Positions 33,736 to 41,582 of a stretch of DNA of 64,000 nucleotides are shown in pieces (the first letter of the stretch is position 1; every line of letters starts with the position of its first letter). This DNA is from an uncultured Bacteriovoracaceae bacterium (lineage in GTDB: Bacteria > Bdellovibrionota > Bacteriovoracia > Bacteriovoracales > Bacteriovoracaceae). Under the pieces are notes generated by a model. The model was not told the origin of the DNA, did no database searches, and saw only the letters and a list, made by a program, of their open reading frames with translations. The stretch lies in assembly GCA_937952395.1 (NCBI GenBank), contig CALFYV010000090.1, forward strand, positions 372,001 to 436,000. The letters are read 5' to 3'. A program made the translations under genes and the position numbers.

Positions 33736-34167
33736 TTAATTAAGCGGACAATCTTCGAGGTCATTTAAGATACTGAGGAATACTTCTTCGCTCTCACAAA
33801 TGAAAAAGAATTCAGTTTCACCCTTCGCTTCGTTGGCCGAGACATAAAACACGTTTTGCCCGGCAGGGACTTCAAAGTTGGAGGCTTCTCTCAATCCGGT
33901 TAAAGACTTACCGTCCGCAATTTCTTGAAAAAGAAACTGACTAGGTTGTACCATTTCAAATGGCAAGTAATCATTGAGAATTTCATCGGGAATATCTGAC
34001 TCGGATAGACAATCATCCCAATCATCGTCTTCGTCTTCCGATACGTCAGATTGTCCCTCTTTTTTCCATTCCTCCTCCCCGGCCACGAATTCTTGATCGA
34101 CCCAACCGGGCTTATCGGTATCATACGTTTGAATGACAAAGCCATTGGTGATTTTTTTATATAGCAT
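33736..34167 (-). CDS. Unknown acidic protein
   Basis: 143 residues, acidic stretch SEDEDDDWDDCLSESD near residue 42-57. GGAGG upstream. Its nearest motif copy is 360 bases away, beyond a terminator, so its expression needs read-through or another promoter. Confidence 0.7.
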   Translation of the reverse strand: MLYKKITNGFVIQTYDTDKPGWVDQEFVAGEEEWKKEGQSDVSEDEDDDWDDCLSESDIPDEILNDYLPFEMVQPSQFLFQEIADGKSLTGLREASNFEVPAGQNVFYVSANEAKGETEFFFICESEEVFLSILNDLEDCPLN

Positions 34168-34193
34168 TTTTGTGTTCCTCCGCTTTACTGTGT

Positions 34194-34246
34194 GTAAAAA
34201 ACAAAACCGGCACTGTCCCCTTGCTAGCTAAGGAAGACAGCCCGGT
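34194..34246 (-). terminator. Intrinsic terminator inside a gene-free spacer
   Basis: ACCGG..CTGTC..CCTT pairs with AAGG..GACAG..CCGGT around AGCTAGC, followed on the minus strand by TTTTGTTTTTT. It ends the RNA that starts at the motif near 34534. Confidence 0.8.
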
Positions 34247-34530
34247 TAGGCCCCATTTAACATCGAGGGAAGATGGGAGAAACAGATACCACTGTCAGTT
34301 TTCCAATCCGCTGCAAAACTGAATAAAGGGCAGGGAGTATAACGCACTACCTACGGGAATTAACGTACTTTCCTACGGGAGTATAACGCACCGCCCACGG
34401 CATGCTTTTATTGTCATCTCAGGGACTAGGTTGTTCCTTCGTCGAACGTTTCCTAGGAAAACAGGCGACTCCAGACATCAACTCCAATGGGCCTTTATGG
34501 TACGGCCAACCCTTGCAAGCCTACGCTTAC
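34247..34530 (-). ncRNA. Candidate non-coding RNA with three internal repeats
   Basis: About 290 bases without a convincing reading frame, bounded by a motif copy upstream and a terminator downstream. Contains three tandem repeats of GTGCGTTATACTCCCGTAGG type (plus-strand 34333-34390, the middle copy diverged). Organisation matches a stand-alone small RNA or a long attenuating leader for the gene at 33736. Confidence 0.55.
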
Positions 34531-34539
34531 ATTGTACAA

Positions 34540-34800
34540 CTAAACACTCTCAATTTTCATTCCCACAACTTCTGCCAGTGCTTGTAAAATATCACCGCCA
34601 TAACAAGGACCAGCGCCATATCCTTTTTTTCGCTGAACAAGTTGATCTTCGGACGAAGCTAATTCCCAGTCATCCCAATTATCGTCCTGATTGTTCAGAC
34701 TTTGATCGTGATATCCTGCTTTAAAAAGCGTCCACGAATCATTGTCAATTCTGGCTTCGCAGCCGGGATTATCTTTAATAATCTGAACTAGGTCTTTCAT
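34540..34800 (-). CDS. Unknown cassette protein
   Basis: 86 residues, GGGAG upstream. KDNPGCEARIDNDSWTLF ... KGYGAGPCYGGDILQALAEV is a conserved-looking pattern. Motif gives Val and stop. Confidence 0.7.
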   Translation of the reverse strand: MKDLVQIIKDNPGCEARIDNDSWTLFKAGYHDQSLNNQDDNWDDWELASSEDQLVQRKKGYGAGPCYGGDILQALAEVVGMKIESV

Positions 34801-34809
34801 AATCTCTCC

Positions 34810-35019
34810 CTAAACTCCGATGGCAGGATGATCTTGAATGCCAACGATTTCGGCATCTACGATTTCAACGCCGGATTCGCCATAACGAAATGAATAGTCC
34901 GCTTCATTGATGACATATTCAGCCAAGTCATCACGATTCTGTTCATACCATTCCTCAGGAACCGGATCAGGCACTTCGACCTCAACCTTGACACAAACAT
35001 ACTTTGTAATTTTCGGCAT
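34810..35019 (-). CDS. Unknown acidic small protein
   Basis: 69 residues, AGGAGG upstream. Beta-strand start, acidic helix in the centre. No family recognised. Confidence 0.65.
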   Translation of the reverse strand: MPKITKYVCVKVEVEVPDPVPEEWYEQNRDDLAEYVINEADYSFRYGESGVEIVDAEIVGIQDHPAIGV

Positions 35020-35027
35020 GGCTCCTC

Positions 35028-35204
35028 CTAAAGATAAGAAAATTTAATCCCGTGATTTTGACAATACACTTTGACATACTGATAAGCCAAAGCATATGTC
35101 GTAAAACTCCCCGTCAGATCAAACAATGCTGGCTTGTTACACCCTTTGTGGTGTTCATACCGCAAGCGAAAATTATTTTCATTTTTGAAGTCGATGAATA
35201 CCAT
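35028..35204 (-). CDS. Small protein whose ATG lies in the motif
   Basis: 58 residues. The start ATG directly follows GTAC of the motif (GTACATGG), so there is no 5' leader beyond the motif. Basic, aromatic-rich. Supports leaderless translation for some cassettes. Confidence 0.65.
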   Translation of the reverse strand: MVFIDFKNENNFRLRYEHHKGCNKPALFDLTGSFTTYALAYQYVKVYCQNHGIKFSYL

Positions 35205-35216
35205 GTACAACTAAAC

Positions 35217-35468
35217 TCAAGGAATTTCCGTGATTTCTGCGGGCTCCATGTCGTCGCCTTGCCAGTTAATCACTGGCATATCCTCGGGCAGAATGATATC
35301 AAGACTGCCATCGTAGTCCTCTTCGGCATTGGTGGGACGAGCTTGAATCAAAACTTCCTTGCCCGAAGGAAATTGCAAAATAACATCGCAATCATTCTCG
35401 GGCATTTTGACCGTCTGTGTAGTGAACTTGTAGCCCGTAATACGACATTTAGTTGTTTTGCGTGTCAT
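35217..35468 (-). CDS. Unknown small protein
   Basis: 83 residues from the ATG at 35468 (AAGGAG upstream), overlapping the upstream stop. Beta-rich with acidic C-terminus. Confidence 0.65.
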   Translation of the reverse strand: MTRKTTKCRITGYKFTTQTVKMPENDCDVILQFPSGKEVLIQARPTNAEEDYDGSLDIILPEDMPVINWQGDDMEPAEITEIP

Positions 35469-35998
35469 ACTGGCTCCTTGAGTGTCCAAACATGTTCAGT
35501 CTCGAAAAACAAGAAGTTGAAATTCCGACGCCCCAACTCTAGGCCAGCAATCAATCGATGCCAACCATCCCCATGCCCCATTACTTCAATTTCTCCAACG
35601 TCGTTTTTAAAAACATCTGTCCACAGCGCTTCCATACTATCGGCCCAATATGAAACATAAGGCCAACGAATATGAGTTCGTTGAATTAAACTCATAATTC
35701 TTTTGACACGCCGAATATCATCTTGTAAATGATCGGTCCAGCCGAAAAGATGCTCTGCCCGTAGTTTTTGAGATTTTTCTTTTAATTCCGCAATCGAGGC
35801 CGACCATTGCCAATGAGCAAGCAAGTCTTTTACCGCCCTGGCTGTGTGGGTTTCAAGTCTATATCGAGAGCCCTCAATATGTTCTTTTTCCAGACAATCA
35901 CTTGCCTTGTAAAGAGCTTTCTGATAATGGGGGTTGAGTTCGTTATAAGGGATATTCCTTATAACTTTTGTCGGCATAGGAATTATTTTAGTCTTCAC
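35465..35998 (-). CDS. Unknown protein, GTG start
   Basis: 177 residues from a GTG with GGAG nine bases upstream, overlapping the zinc gene end. Helical, basic middle; contains EVMGHGDGWHRLIAG. It could be ParB-like, but no motif is secure. Confidence 0.6.
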   Translation of the reverse strand: MKTKIIPMPTKVIRNIPYNELNPHYQKALYKASDCLEKEHIEGSRYRLETHTARAVKDLLAHWQWSASIAELKEKSQKLRAEHLFGWTDHLQDDIRRVKRIMSLIQRTHIRWPYVSYWADSMEALWTDVFKNDVGEIEVMGHGDGWHRLIAGLELGRRNFNFLFFETEHVWTLKEPV

Positions 35999-36185
35999 TG
36001 ACAAACTCCACTTGCCCCATAATTAAAAGCTCTTCAATGCCATATACCTTCATGGCGCCACAAGCCTCGCATTTGTAACCACGAGCATCAGGCTCAACAC
36101 CATATGCTTCTTCGCCGCACTCGGTGCAAAAACCACCATTGTCTTCCGACATAATGGCATAGTCGTCTTCGGTCAACTGAAACAT
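35988..36185 (-). CDS. Zinc-ribbon small protein
   Basis: 65 residues. CTECGEEAYGVEPDARGYKCEAC is a two-knuckle zinc site followed by YGIEELLIMGQVEF, a layout familiar from phage hypotheticals. GGAGG upstream. Confidence 0.75.
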   Translation of the reverse strand: MFQLTEDDYAIMSEDNGGFCTECGEEAYGVEPDARGYKCEACGAMKVYGIEELLIMGQVEFVSED

Positions 36186-36212
36186 TCGTTTCCTCCAAAG
36201 GTTTGAAAACGT

Positions 36213-36412
36213 TACGCCATCCTTTGTACAACTAAACTAACTCAAAAGGGCGTCCAGTTCTTCCAAGGAATAAAACTCAATGCCGCCCAATTTTTGTTGT
36301 ATTTCTTGTCAAGCGGGCGGTGAAGTTTTTTTGCCTCACCACACATTCGTTCAATCTCAAGTAAAACCCCTCCGTCATACCACAAACAAAGACGGACAGA
36401 CCAGTAAGGCAC
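36213..36412 (-). pseudogene. Possible split gene, -1 shift near 36300-36310
   Basis: Frame one reads SVRLCLWYDGGVLLEIERM ... LHRPLDK, frame two EIQQKLGGIEFYSLEELDALLS and then runs through the motif. Joining them needs a -1 shift. Start uncertain; GTG at 36412 is used. Without the shift the frame ends in NWTPF. Confidence 0.35.
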
Positions 36413-36419
36413 CCTCTGC

Positions 36420-36818
36420 TCAAACCTGTATAGTTTCTTGAGCAACCGCTTGATTGTGATTTTCTTCTTCTTCTTTTTCAAGTTCTTTGCTCAACTTTCT
36501 AGGCTTGTTCATCCAAGGTTGGGGAACAATACAACTAACCCAATCAGATAGACTAGGGATAAACCCACAGTCCTCGATTACGTGCTGCTCACCCACCCAC
36601 CTTGTAGGAATTATCCTGCCAGTAGATAGTTCGATTGTATTACCAAAGACACGCTCGCACTCAAAAATTCCCTGAGCATGATGCCTCAAAGCACGATGAC
36701 GAAAATCGCCATGCATTTCCTTTGATGCATCAAACCAATGGTGAATGGGAAGATAATCCTCGACGTTGCCTCCCCATTTCTTTACACTTGACAACGCATG
36801 GTGATAAGGATTGGCCAA
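36420..36818 (-). CDS. DUF6915-like protein, TTG start
   Basis: 132 residues. MANPYHHALSSVKKWGG, YLPIHHWFDASKE, FRHRALRHHAQGIF and RWVGEQHVIEDCGFIPS match the DUF6915 pattern as I recall it. The start is TTG with GGAGG seven bases upstream. Acidic/basic C-terminal extension beyond the domain. Confidence 0.75.
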   Translation of the reverse strand: MANPYHHALSSVKKWGGNVEDYLPIHHWFDASKEMHGDFRHRALRHHAQGIFECERVFGNTIELSTGRIIPTRWVGEQHVIEDCGFIPSLSDWVSCIVPQPWMNKPRKLSKELEKEEEENHNQAVAQETIQV

Positions 36819-37013
36819 TCAATATCCCTCCGTTTCCATCTCAAAACCAGCTTCCTCACAAAGCTGTTCGGCATATTCCTGCAATTTCTCTGTAATTTCC
36901 TCCGCTGCCTCCAAAGCTGGGTCTGTGTAAGCAAGATCGGTGTCCGACCGCTTTTGATCTTCCAACTCCCCAGAAATTTTAATCTTAATGCTATTCAAGA
37001 TCACTTTGCTCAT
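36819..37013 (-). CDS. Unknown acidic small protein
   Basis: 64 residues, acidic helical C-terminus (EAAEEITEKLQEYAEQLCEE). GAGGG upstream. Stop overlaps the leader of the next gene. Confidence 0.65.
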   Translation of the reverse strand: MSKVILNSIKIKISGELEDQKRSDTDLAYTDPALEAAEEITEKLQEYAEQLCEEAGFEMETEGY

Positions 37014-37131
37014 AGCTACATCCCTCTTTTGAGGAAAATCCTCGTAAGTTGTTTAATTGAAATGGGTTTTGGTTGAAGTTTTTATGCAACTATTCGCCAA
37101 AACATAGTAGGATTGGCGAATAGTTGTACAA

Positions 37132-37593
37132 TTAAACTTCTTCCTCAAATCCCTCCCAAGTTTCAACACTCTCTTTGCCTTCGATCTTGATGGTTTCGGC
37201 CTCAATATCGAAAATGACCTTGCCATTTACGTAATATTCACCAGCAAAAGTGTGATATTTGTTATAAACTGGCGCAGAAAGAGCATAAGCCAATTCATCA
37301 TCTAGAGTGGGAACAAAAGGAACTTCCTTATTCTCTTTATTCCACCAGTAGTATTCCTGGCTACCATCCGGATTGTAATGAGTGTTAAAACATGGTTCTG
37401 ATAGCTCTTTTACCTCGCCACCACGAAGAAAGCATTTAATGCTTTCAACACCACCTTCATCCCCGCCGCCGCAAAATTCAACTTCGACTCGTTCAATGCC
37501 ACGAAAACGAAGCTCGGTAAACAAAGCTGGACGAAGCAACTGTGTTTCCGAAAGATATTTGCCACCATCGTCTCTGGTAAATCGAGTTTTCAT
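37132..37593 (-). CDS. SGGGDEGGV-type protein, paralog 1
   Basis: 153 residues from the ATG at 37593 (GGGAGG upstream). EVEFCGGGDEGGVESI and YHTFAGEYYVNGKVIFD are shared with the next gene upstream, showing tandem duplication. Function unknown. Confidence 0.7.
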   Translation of the reverse strand: MKTRFTRDDGGKYLSETQLLRPALFTELRFRGIERVEVEFCGGGDEGGVESIKCFLRGGEVKELSEPCFNTHYNPDGSQEYYWWNKENKEVPFVPTLDDELAYALSAPVYNKYHTFAGEYYVNGKVIFDIEAETIKIEGKESVETWEGFEEEV

Positions 37594-37624
37594 TTTTCCT
37601 CCCTTTCTATCGACAATTGTACAA

Positions 37625-37951
37625 TTAAACTTCGTATTCGCTGTCAACCCACTCAGTTTCAGCCTTTTGCATACGAACCTTTTTGTCAGCTACATTCCAA
37701 ATAACACAACCGCTTACTTGGAACTCACCGGCAAAACTGCCGTATTCATTATCAATCGGCTCAGACAGAGCTTCAATAAACTCCTCGTCCTTTGAGTCGC
37801 ACTGATAAGGGCTTATCTCGTGATGATTTCCTTTATCATCAGTGAGAATTACATTATCAACACCACCTTCATCCCCGCCCCCACTAAACTCGACTTTCGC
37901 CTCGGCCATGCCACGACGAACCAGTTCCTCAAACGCTTCTTGACGATTCAT
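37625..37951 (-). CDS. SGGGDEGGV-type protein, paralog 2
   Basis: 108 residues from the ATG at 37951 (AAGGAGG upstream). KVEFSGGGDEGGVDNVIL and YGSFAGEFQVSGCVIWN match its neighbour at 37132. Both end in E-V with the stop given by the motif. Confidence 0.7.
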   Translation of the reverse strand: MNRQEAFEELVRRGMAEAKVEFSGGGDEGGVDNVILTDDKGNHHEISPYQCDSKDEEFIEALSEPIDNEYGSFAGEFQVSGCVIWNVADKKVRMQKAETEWVDSEYEV

Positions 37952-38130
37952 TTTATCCTCCTTCTCCAGGAAAATCCCCCCGTTAGGGATGTAGAAACCA
38001 ACCAATAGATGAAAACAATGGACGCAATGGCAAGTAAAAATGGAAGAATTAAAATGATAATGTAAATTGCTGCCACAACAGCAGCAATGACTGCAATTAC
38101 CCCGCCCAACATCATCATTGCATCTTTCAT
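37948..38130 (-). CDS. Small membrane protein
   Basis: 60 residues, one or two hydrophobic segments covering most of the chain, basic tail RRRIK. Start ATG at 38130 with AAGG that lies just after the permuted tRNA-like element. Possible hole-forming or membrane regulator; no proof. Confidence 0.65.
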   Translation of the reverse strand: MKDAMMMLGGVIAVIAAVVAAIYIIILILPFLLAIASIVFIYWLVSTSLTGGFSWRRRIK

Positions 38131-38144
38131 TTTCAAAACCTTAT

Positions 38145-38218
38145 AATTGTGGACGCTCTATTCAACTGAGCTACAGTCTTGTGACTGACAGGATTTTAAC
38201 CTGCGACCTTCCACAATT
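38145..38218 (-). ncRNA. Circularly permuted tRNA-like element
   Basis: On the minus strand: AATTGTGGA, 5-base linker AGGTC, T arm GCAGG-TTAAAAT-CCTGT, no gap, hairpin CAGTC-ACAA-GACTG, TA, D arm GCTC-AGTTGAATA-GAGC, G, TCCACAATT. Linkers of 5, 0, 2 and 1 bases are exactly those of a tRNA cloverleaf whose acceptor stem is closed by a loop and whose anticodon stem is open at the ends. The acceptor has only 5 pairs and T54-loop position 56 is A, so aminoacylation is doubtful. Confidence 0.65.
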
Positions 38219-38403
38219 TAGCGTATAATTTCCTCAATGGCCAGACCGTCAAATTCATCGAAACACTTTTGACAGACTTCCCCTCTTACAACCTTGTGTT
38301 TTCCACAGTCCAGACACCGCCCAAAAATAATCCTATATAAATATAGAAATTTATTGGGGTATTGCTTGGAATCAATCCAAATTGACAACAAACGGTTGTA
38401 CAA
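38218..38403 (-). CDS. Zinc-binding small protein, start in motif
   Basis: About 61 residues. No ATG is available; the first usable codon is TTG inside the motif, or TTG at 38391. CLDC and CQKC form a zinc site. Its stop TAA abuts the permuted tRNA-like element. Confidence 0.55.
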   Translation of the reverse strand: MYNRLLSIWIDSKQYPNKFLYLYRIIFGRCLDCGKHKVVRGEVCQKCFDEFDGLAIEEIIR

Positions 38404-38420
38404 CTAAACCTCCTCAAGAT

Positions 38421-38600
38421 TTATCTTACGTCTGTATGATCTAATTCAGCATAACCACCACAATTAGACCAAACAGGGATAATCACTCTTCCAGACACTT
38501 CCGTTGGATTGCCTAAGACATATCCCGGCTCCCACGTTGTATCAATACGAACTTCCACTTCATCCCTATTTTGAAGCTTTTGGGCTTCTTGTTTTCTCAT
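38421..38600 (-). CDS. Unknown small protein
   Basis: 59 residues from the ATG at 38600 (GGGAGG upstream), overlapping the upstream stop. Start KQEAQKLQNRDEVEV resembles the product at 24279. Probable small beta barrel. Confidence 0.65.
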   Translation of the reverse strand: MRKQEAQKLQNRDEVEVRIDTTWEPGYVLGNPTEVSGRVIIPVWSNCGGYAELDHTDVR

Positions 38601-38938
38601 ACTTCCTCCCATTCCACATAGCCATCAGCTTCGCTCAATGCAAGCCGAAAAGCCTCTGCCTCTTCCTCAGTGTTAAATTCATACACCGAAGGCTCGTCGG
38701 GATTTTCCTGTTGGTTGCGAAAACTTTCGCTACCCCAGAGAACCTTCACCGTGCGTTGGTTGGAAGCATTTTCTCTGTCTAGATCGTAAGAGAACCACAA
38801 CTCATTTTCAAATGCTTCCACTACATCGTCTAGGGGAGAGCGTTCATAGTTTAATTGTAAATTACACTTATGCGCATCTACAATTAAGTCTCTGAGTCGT
38901 TTGTTGAAATCGTTGATTGTTTCTTCTGTAACAGGCAT
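38597..38938 (-). CDS. Unknown acidic protein
   Basis: 113 residues from the ATG at 38938, with AAAGGA overlapping the motif edge. Acidic C-terminus (EFNTEEEAEAFRLALSEADG). Lies directly downstream of tRNA-Lys. Confidence 0.7.
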   Translation of the reverse strand: MPVTEETINDFNKRLRDLIVDAHKCNLQLNYERSPLDDVVEAFENELWFSYDLDRENASNQRTVKVLWGSESFRNQQENPDEPSVYEFNTEEEAEAFRLALSEADGYVEWEEV

Positions 38939-38966
38939 GTTGATTCCTTTGTACAAATTAACTTAA

Positions 38967-39039
38967 TGACCCCGGTGGGACTCGAACCCACGACTCTCCG
39001 GTTAAAAGCCGGAAGCTCTGCCAACTGAGCTACGAGGTC
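38967..39039 (-). tRNA. tRNA-Lys (UUU)
   Basis: Full cloverleaf: acceptor GACCTCG/CGGGGTC, D arm GCTC-AGTTGGCA-GAGC, anticodon arm TCCGG-CTTTTAA-CCGGA with anticodon UUU, T arm GTGGG-TTCGAGT-CCCAC, discriminator A. CCA not encoded. Its first ten bases overlap the stop codon of the upstream gene. Confidence 0.95.
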
Positions 39040-39293
39040 TTCAAATGCTCCGCAAATCTTTGCTGGATATTCCCATGACCAAATGTCAAATTATTCTCAC
39101 ATATCCATGTAAGAAACAACTGAGCAGTCAGGTATTCAGCTTGAGTTAGCTGTTCCTCAATATAAGGAAAAACTTCATCAGGATCAAACCCGCCTGCTTG
39201 AGAAGCACCCTTCAAAAGAAGAGTCCGTAGCTTATCGGACAACATCGATCTTTCACGAGATACACTGCGACGAAGTTGGTCAAAATGATTCAT
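39030..39293 (-). CDS. Unknown helical protein overlapping tRNA-Lys
   Basis: 87 residues, AAGGGAG upstream. Its stop TAG is the U8-A9-G10 of tRNA-Lys, so tRNA processing would cut the message right at the stop. Helical; no domain recognised. Confidence 0.7.
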   Translation of the reverse strand: MNHFDQLRRSVSRERSMLSDKLRTLLLKGASQAGGFDPDEVFPYIEEQLTQAEYLTAQLFLTWICENNLTFGHGNIQQRFAEHLKTS

Positions 39294-39314
39294 ATCACTC
39301 CCTTGTACAAATAA

Positions 39315-39485
39315 TCAATGCGGCTCCCCAATTCCCAAGCAAACCGCCATCCACCCTGGAAGGATACAACAAATATAATATTTTGCCTCTTCCAACGTCA
39401 TAGGATCAGGCAAATTATAATACATTTTGCTGCCCGTAGATGGCCGCTCAATGCGAACGAAATGACTTCTTTCCTCACAATCCAT
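39315..39485 (-). CDS. Small 'STGS...LPGW' protein
   Basis: 56 residues. FVRIERPSTGSKMYYNLPDP ... CCILPGWMAV is related to the products at 39485 and 9319. Start overlaps the upstream stop (TAATG). Confidence 0.6.
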   Translation of the reverse strand: MDCEERSHFVRIERPSTGSKMYYNLPDPMTLEEAKYYICCILPGWMAVCLGIGEPH

Positions 39486-39676
39486 TAGATGTTAATTCCT
39501 TCTCCAAAAGGATCATCAGGATTTACATGGCAAGTCTCGACCACTTCCCAACCAGGAAAATGAACGTAAACAAATCGGTCAATCAACCACTCGCTCATAG
39601 CCACTGTCAATTCAAGGGTCATGTAACTGCCCGTGGATTTACGGACAATACGTGCCCATTTCAGCTCTTCGTTCAT
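39485..39676 (-). CDS. Small 'STGS...FPGW' protein
   Basis: 63 residues. ARIVRKSTGSYMTLEL ... VYVHFPGWEVV; a paralog of the downstream neighbour at 39315. Start overlaps the upstream stop as ATGA. Confidence 0.65.
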   Translation of the reverse strand: MNEELKWARIVRKSTGSYMTLELTVAMSEWLIDRFVYVHFPGWEVVETCHVNPDDPFGEGINI

Positions 39677-40083
39677 GCAATGTCCCCGAAATGATCTTCG
39701 TGACCAGGATTATAATAATCCTCAGGATCATATTCCAAATCCCAATCATCAACCTCTTTCGTTTCCTCAAGATGACAAATAGCATCGTAAATACGATCCA
39801 ATTCAGAATCATATTCTGTAAGGTAATCATCATACCACTTTGCAGCTTGTTTTGCCTCTTCCTCAGTCGGAGCAATGGGCGGATCAATCTTGAAGTGCAA
39901 GCGAACACAGCGAGTCGCCCAATCAATATCAGGACCAGTTGCAGGCCAACCATCACCATTGGAGGTGCGCCAACAACCAGGATCGCCCGGCTGATAAGTG
40001 TAATCCAATTCCAAGTCAATAAACGTGACATTAGGAATCGGAAACGAATCATCAACCTTTTGAGTTAATGCAAATGTGTTCAT
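39673..40083 (-). CDS. Unknown acidic protein
   Basis: 136 residues from the ATG at 40083 (AAAGGA upstream). Very acidic second half (DDWDLEYDPEDYYNPGHEDH). A 115-base leader separates it from its motif at 40202. Confidence 0.7.
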   Translation of the reverse strand: MNTFALTQKVDDSFPIPNVTFIDLELDYTYQPGDPGCWRTSNGDGWPATGPDIDWATRCVRLHFKIDPPIAPTEEEAKQAAKWYDDYLTEYDSELDRIYDAICHLEETKEVDDWDLEYDPEDYYNPGHEDHFGDIA

Positions 40084-40207
40084 TTTATTTCCTTTAGATT
40101 GGGCTCCCAGGTGGGTACGTGCGGTAAAACGCATTTCTTACATCCCGGCGACTCACAGACTACTCACAAAGGATCACTTGGTATTCGTCTGCTAACCCAA
40201 TGTACAA

Positions 40208-40549
40208 CTAAACTAGTTCCTCTTCAGGAACAGATAGCTCCCGAAGACGAGCCCGAAGACGCTCAATAGCATCCTCAGCCTCGTAATAATCATGCAGAGC
40301 TTGATCCAACTCCCTCTGCACACTTTTGATTTCTTCATCTCGATCCATGAATCCGCCGATACTAACCATGCCACCACCACCACCATTAGTATTTACATTA
40401 TCCAGAATGCGATATACATTTACAGGATAATGCAACCGCAGTTGTTCTGCTCTGCTTAGCGCCTCAACATCAGACGCCGCTTCAAACTCTCCACGAGGAT
40501 GGTTGCCCTTCTCAGTTCGTCGCTCAGAATCCCAGAAATATCTTGGCAT
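40208..40549 (-). CDS. Unknown protein with coiled-coil end
   Basis: 113 residues, GGGAG upstream. Poly-Gly stretch near residue 57, then charged helix (about 70-110). Motif gives Val and stop. Confidence 0.7.
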   Translation of the reverse strand: MPRYFWDSERRTEKGNHPRGEFEAASDVEALSRAEQLRLHYPVNVYRILDNVNTNGGGGGMVSIGGFMDRDEEIKSVQRELDQALHDYYEAEDAIERLRARLRELSVPEEELV

Positions 40550-40840
40550 TTATTTCTCCCAAATTACAAAATCTTCAAGTTTCGCTGGAATATTGTTGAT
40601 CCAGCCCGGTGAAATTTCTTCTTCAAACCAACAATTTCCACCTGCATCCAAATGCAAATCCTCGGGCAGGCCCAAAACCATCGGTTGACAATTCAATCTC
40701 TTAGCCCTCTTAATTGCCGCCGCCTTTGATTTGTAAAATTTGACACAAGAATTGTAAGTGCCAAAATTCGCAAACGTTCGCCAAAGGAAATCACAACAAA
40801 GGCGAGCCTTGGTTGTTTTGTCAATGATAATGTATTTCAT
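40550..40840 (-). CDS. Unknown protein
   Basis: 96 residues. Start ATG lacks a strong Shine-Dalgarno (only AAAGCAAAAAC after the motif). Basic middle with KSKAAAIKRAKRLN helix. Confidence 0.65.
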   Translation of the reverse strand: MKYIIIDKTTKARLCCDFLWRTFANFGTYNSCVKFYKSKAAAIKRAKRLNCQPMVLGLPEDLHLDAGGNCWFEEEISPGWINNIPAKLEDFVIWEK

Positions 40841-40863
40841 GTTTTTGCTTTGTACAAATTAAC

Positions 40864-41316
40864 TCAATCGCTGCTGTCATATGATTCGACATGATCGCAC
40901 TTATCACAACGATTGACATGCCAACAATTGCCATAATGGCTAATGCCGGCCTCATGGCACTCTTGGTGGCTCAATTCCCGATACTCATGGTCACAACCAA
41001 TGAGATAATACTTGGGACTTTCCTGCCAGTGAATTTTGCCTTCTTTCAAAGTCCACTTTTGAGGTTGCAAAATTGCAAAAGCACAGTTGAAATACCACTC
41101 AATTGTGAGACTGCGGAACATCTTGCCAATTTGGACTTGACGAAATTCCGTATAGTCAGGCCGACTCCTCCCAGCAACATGCCAATATTCATGCCAAGTT
41201 GCCTTACGATACGGTTTCGGCAAATGATTGAAATCACCAGGATCGGTAATCCAATCAATTTCGCTCAGAATCTTCTCGGATTTCTTTTCGTCAATATGGA
41301 CGAGTTTTTGTAGCAC
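40864..41316 (-). CDS. Unknown protein with Cys/His tail, GTG start
   Basis: 150 residues from a GTG with GGGGAG upstream. C-terminus has HQECHEAGISHYGNC and RCDKCDH, a likely metal site. Trp/His-rich centre. Confidence 0.7.
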   Translation of the reverse strand: MLQKLVHIDEKKSEKILSEIDWITDPGDFNHLPKPYRKATWHEYWHVAGRSRPDYTEFRQVQIGKMFRSLTIEWYFNCAFAILQPQKWTLKEGKIHWQESPKYYLIGCDHEYRELSHQECHEAGISHYGNCWHVNRCDKCDHVESYDSSD

Positions 41317-41317
41317 G

Positions 41318-41575
41318 TTATTCTCCCCGGTAACGACCTTTCAAAATATGAAGAATTGCCGCTCGTAGCAACGGTGTAATCTGAGGTTGGGTAATCAAAA
41401 TTGCCTCAAGATGATCTGTGTCCAATTCGACAATTTTACGAGTCTCTGCCTTGGATCGCCCCTTAGGACCATAAGAAGTCCAAGTCATCGCACCCAACAT
41501 GCCAGGAACAGATTCTTGCAGTTCTTTAACCTGCTCGGCAGTTTGATAGTTGTAATCAACCTCGATAGTAGCCAT
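41318..41575 (-). CDS. Unknown protein whose ATG touches the motif
   Basis: 85 residues. Sequence is TTGTACAATGGC: the ATG directly follows the motif core, with no ribosome site. Helical, with a basic GPKGRSKAETRK stretch. Confidence 0.65.
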   Translation of the reverse strand: MATIEVDYNYQTAEQVKELQESVPGMLGAMTWTSYGPKGRSKAETRKIVELDTDHLEAILITQPQITPLLRAAILHILKGRYRGE

Positions 41576-41582
41576 TGTACAA

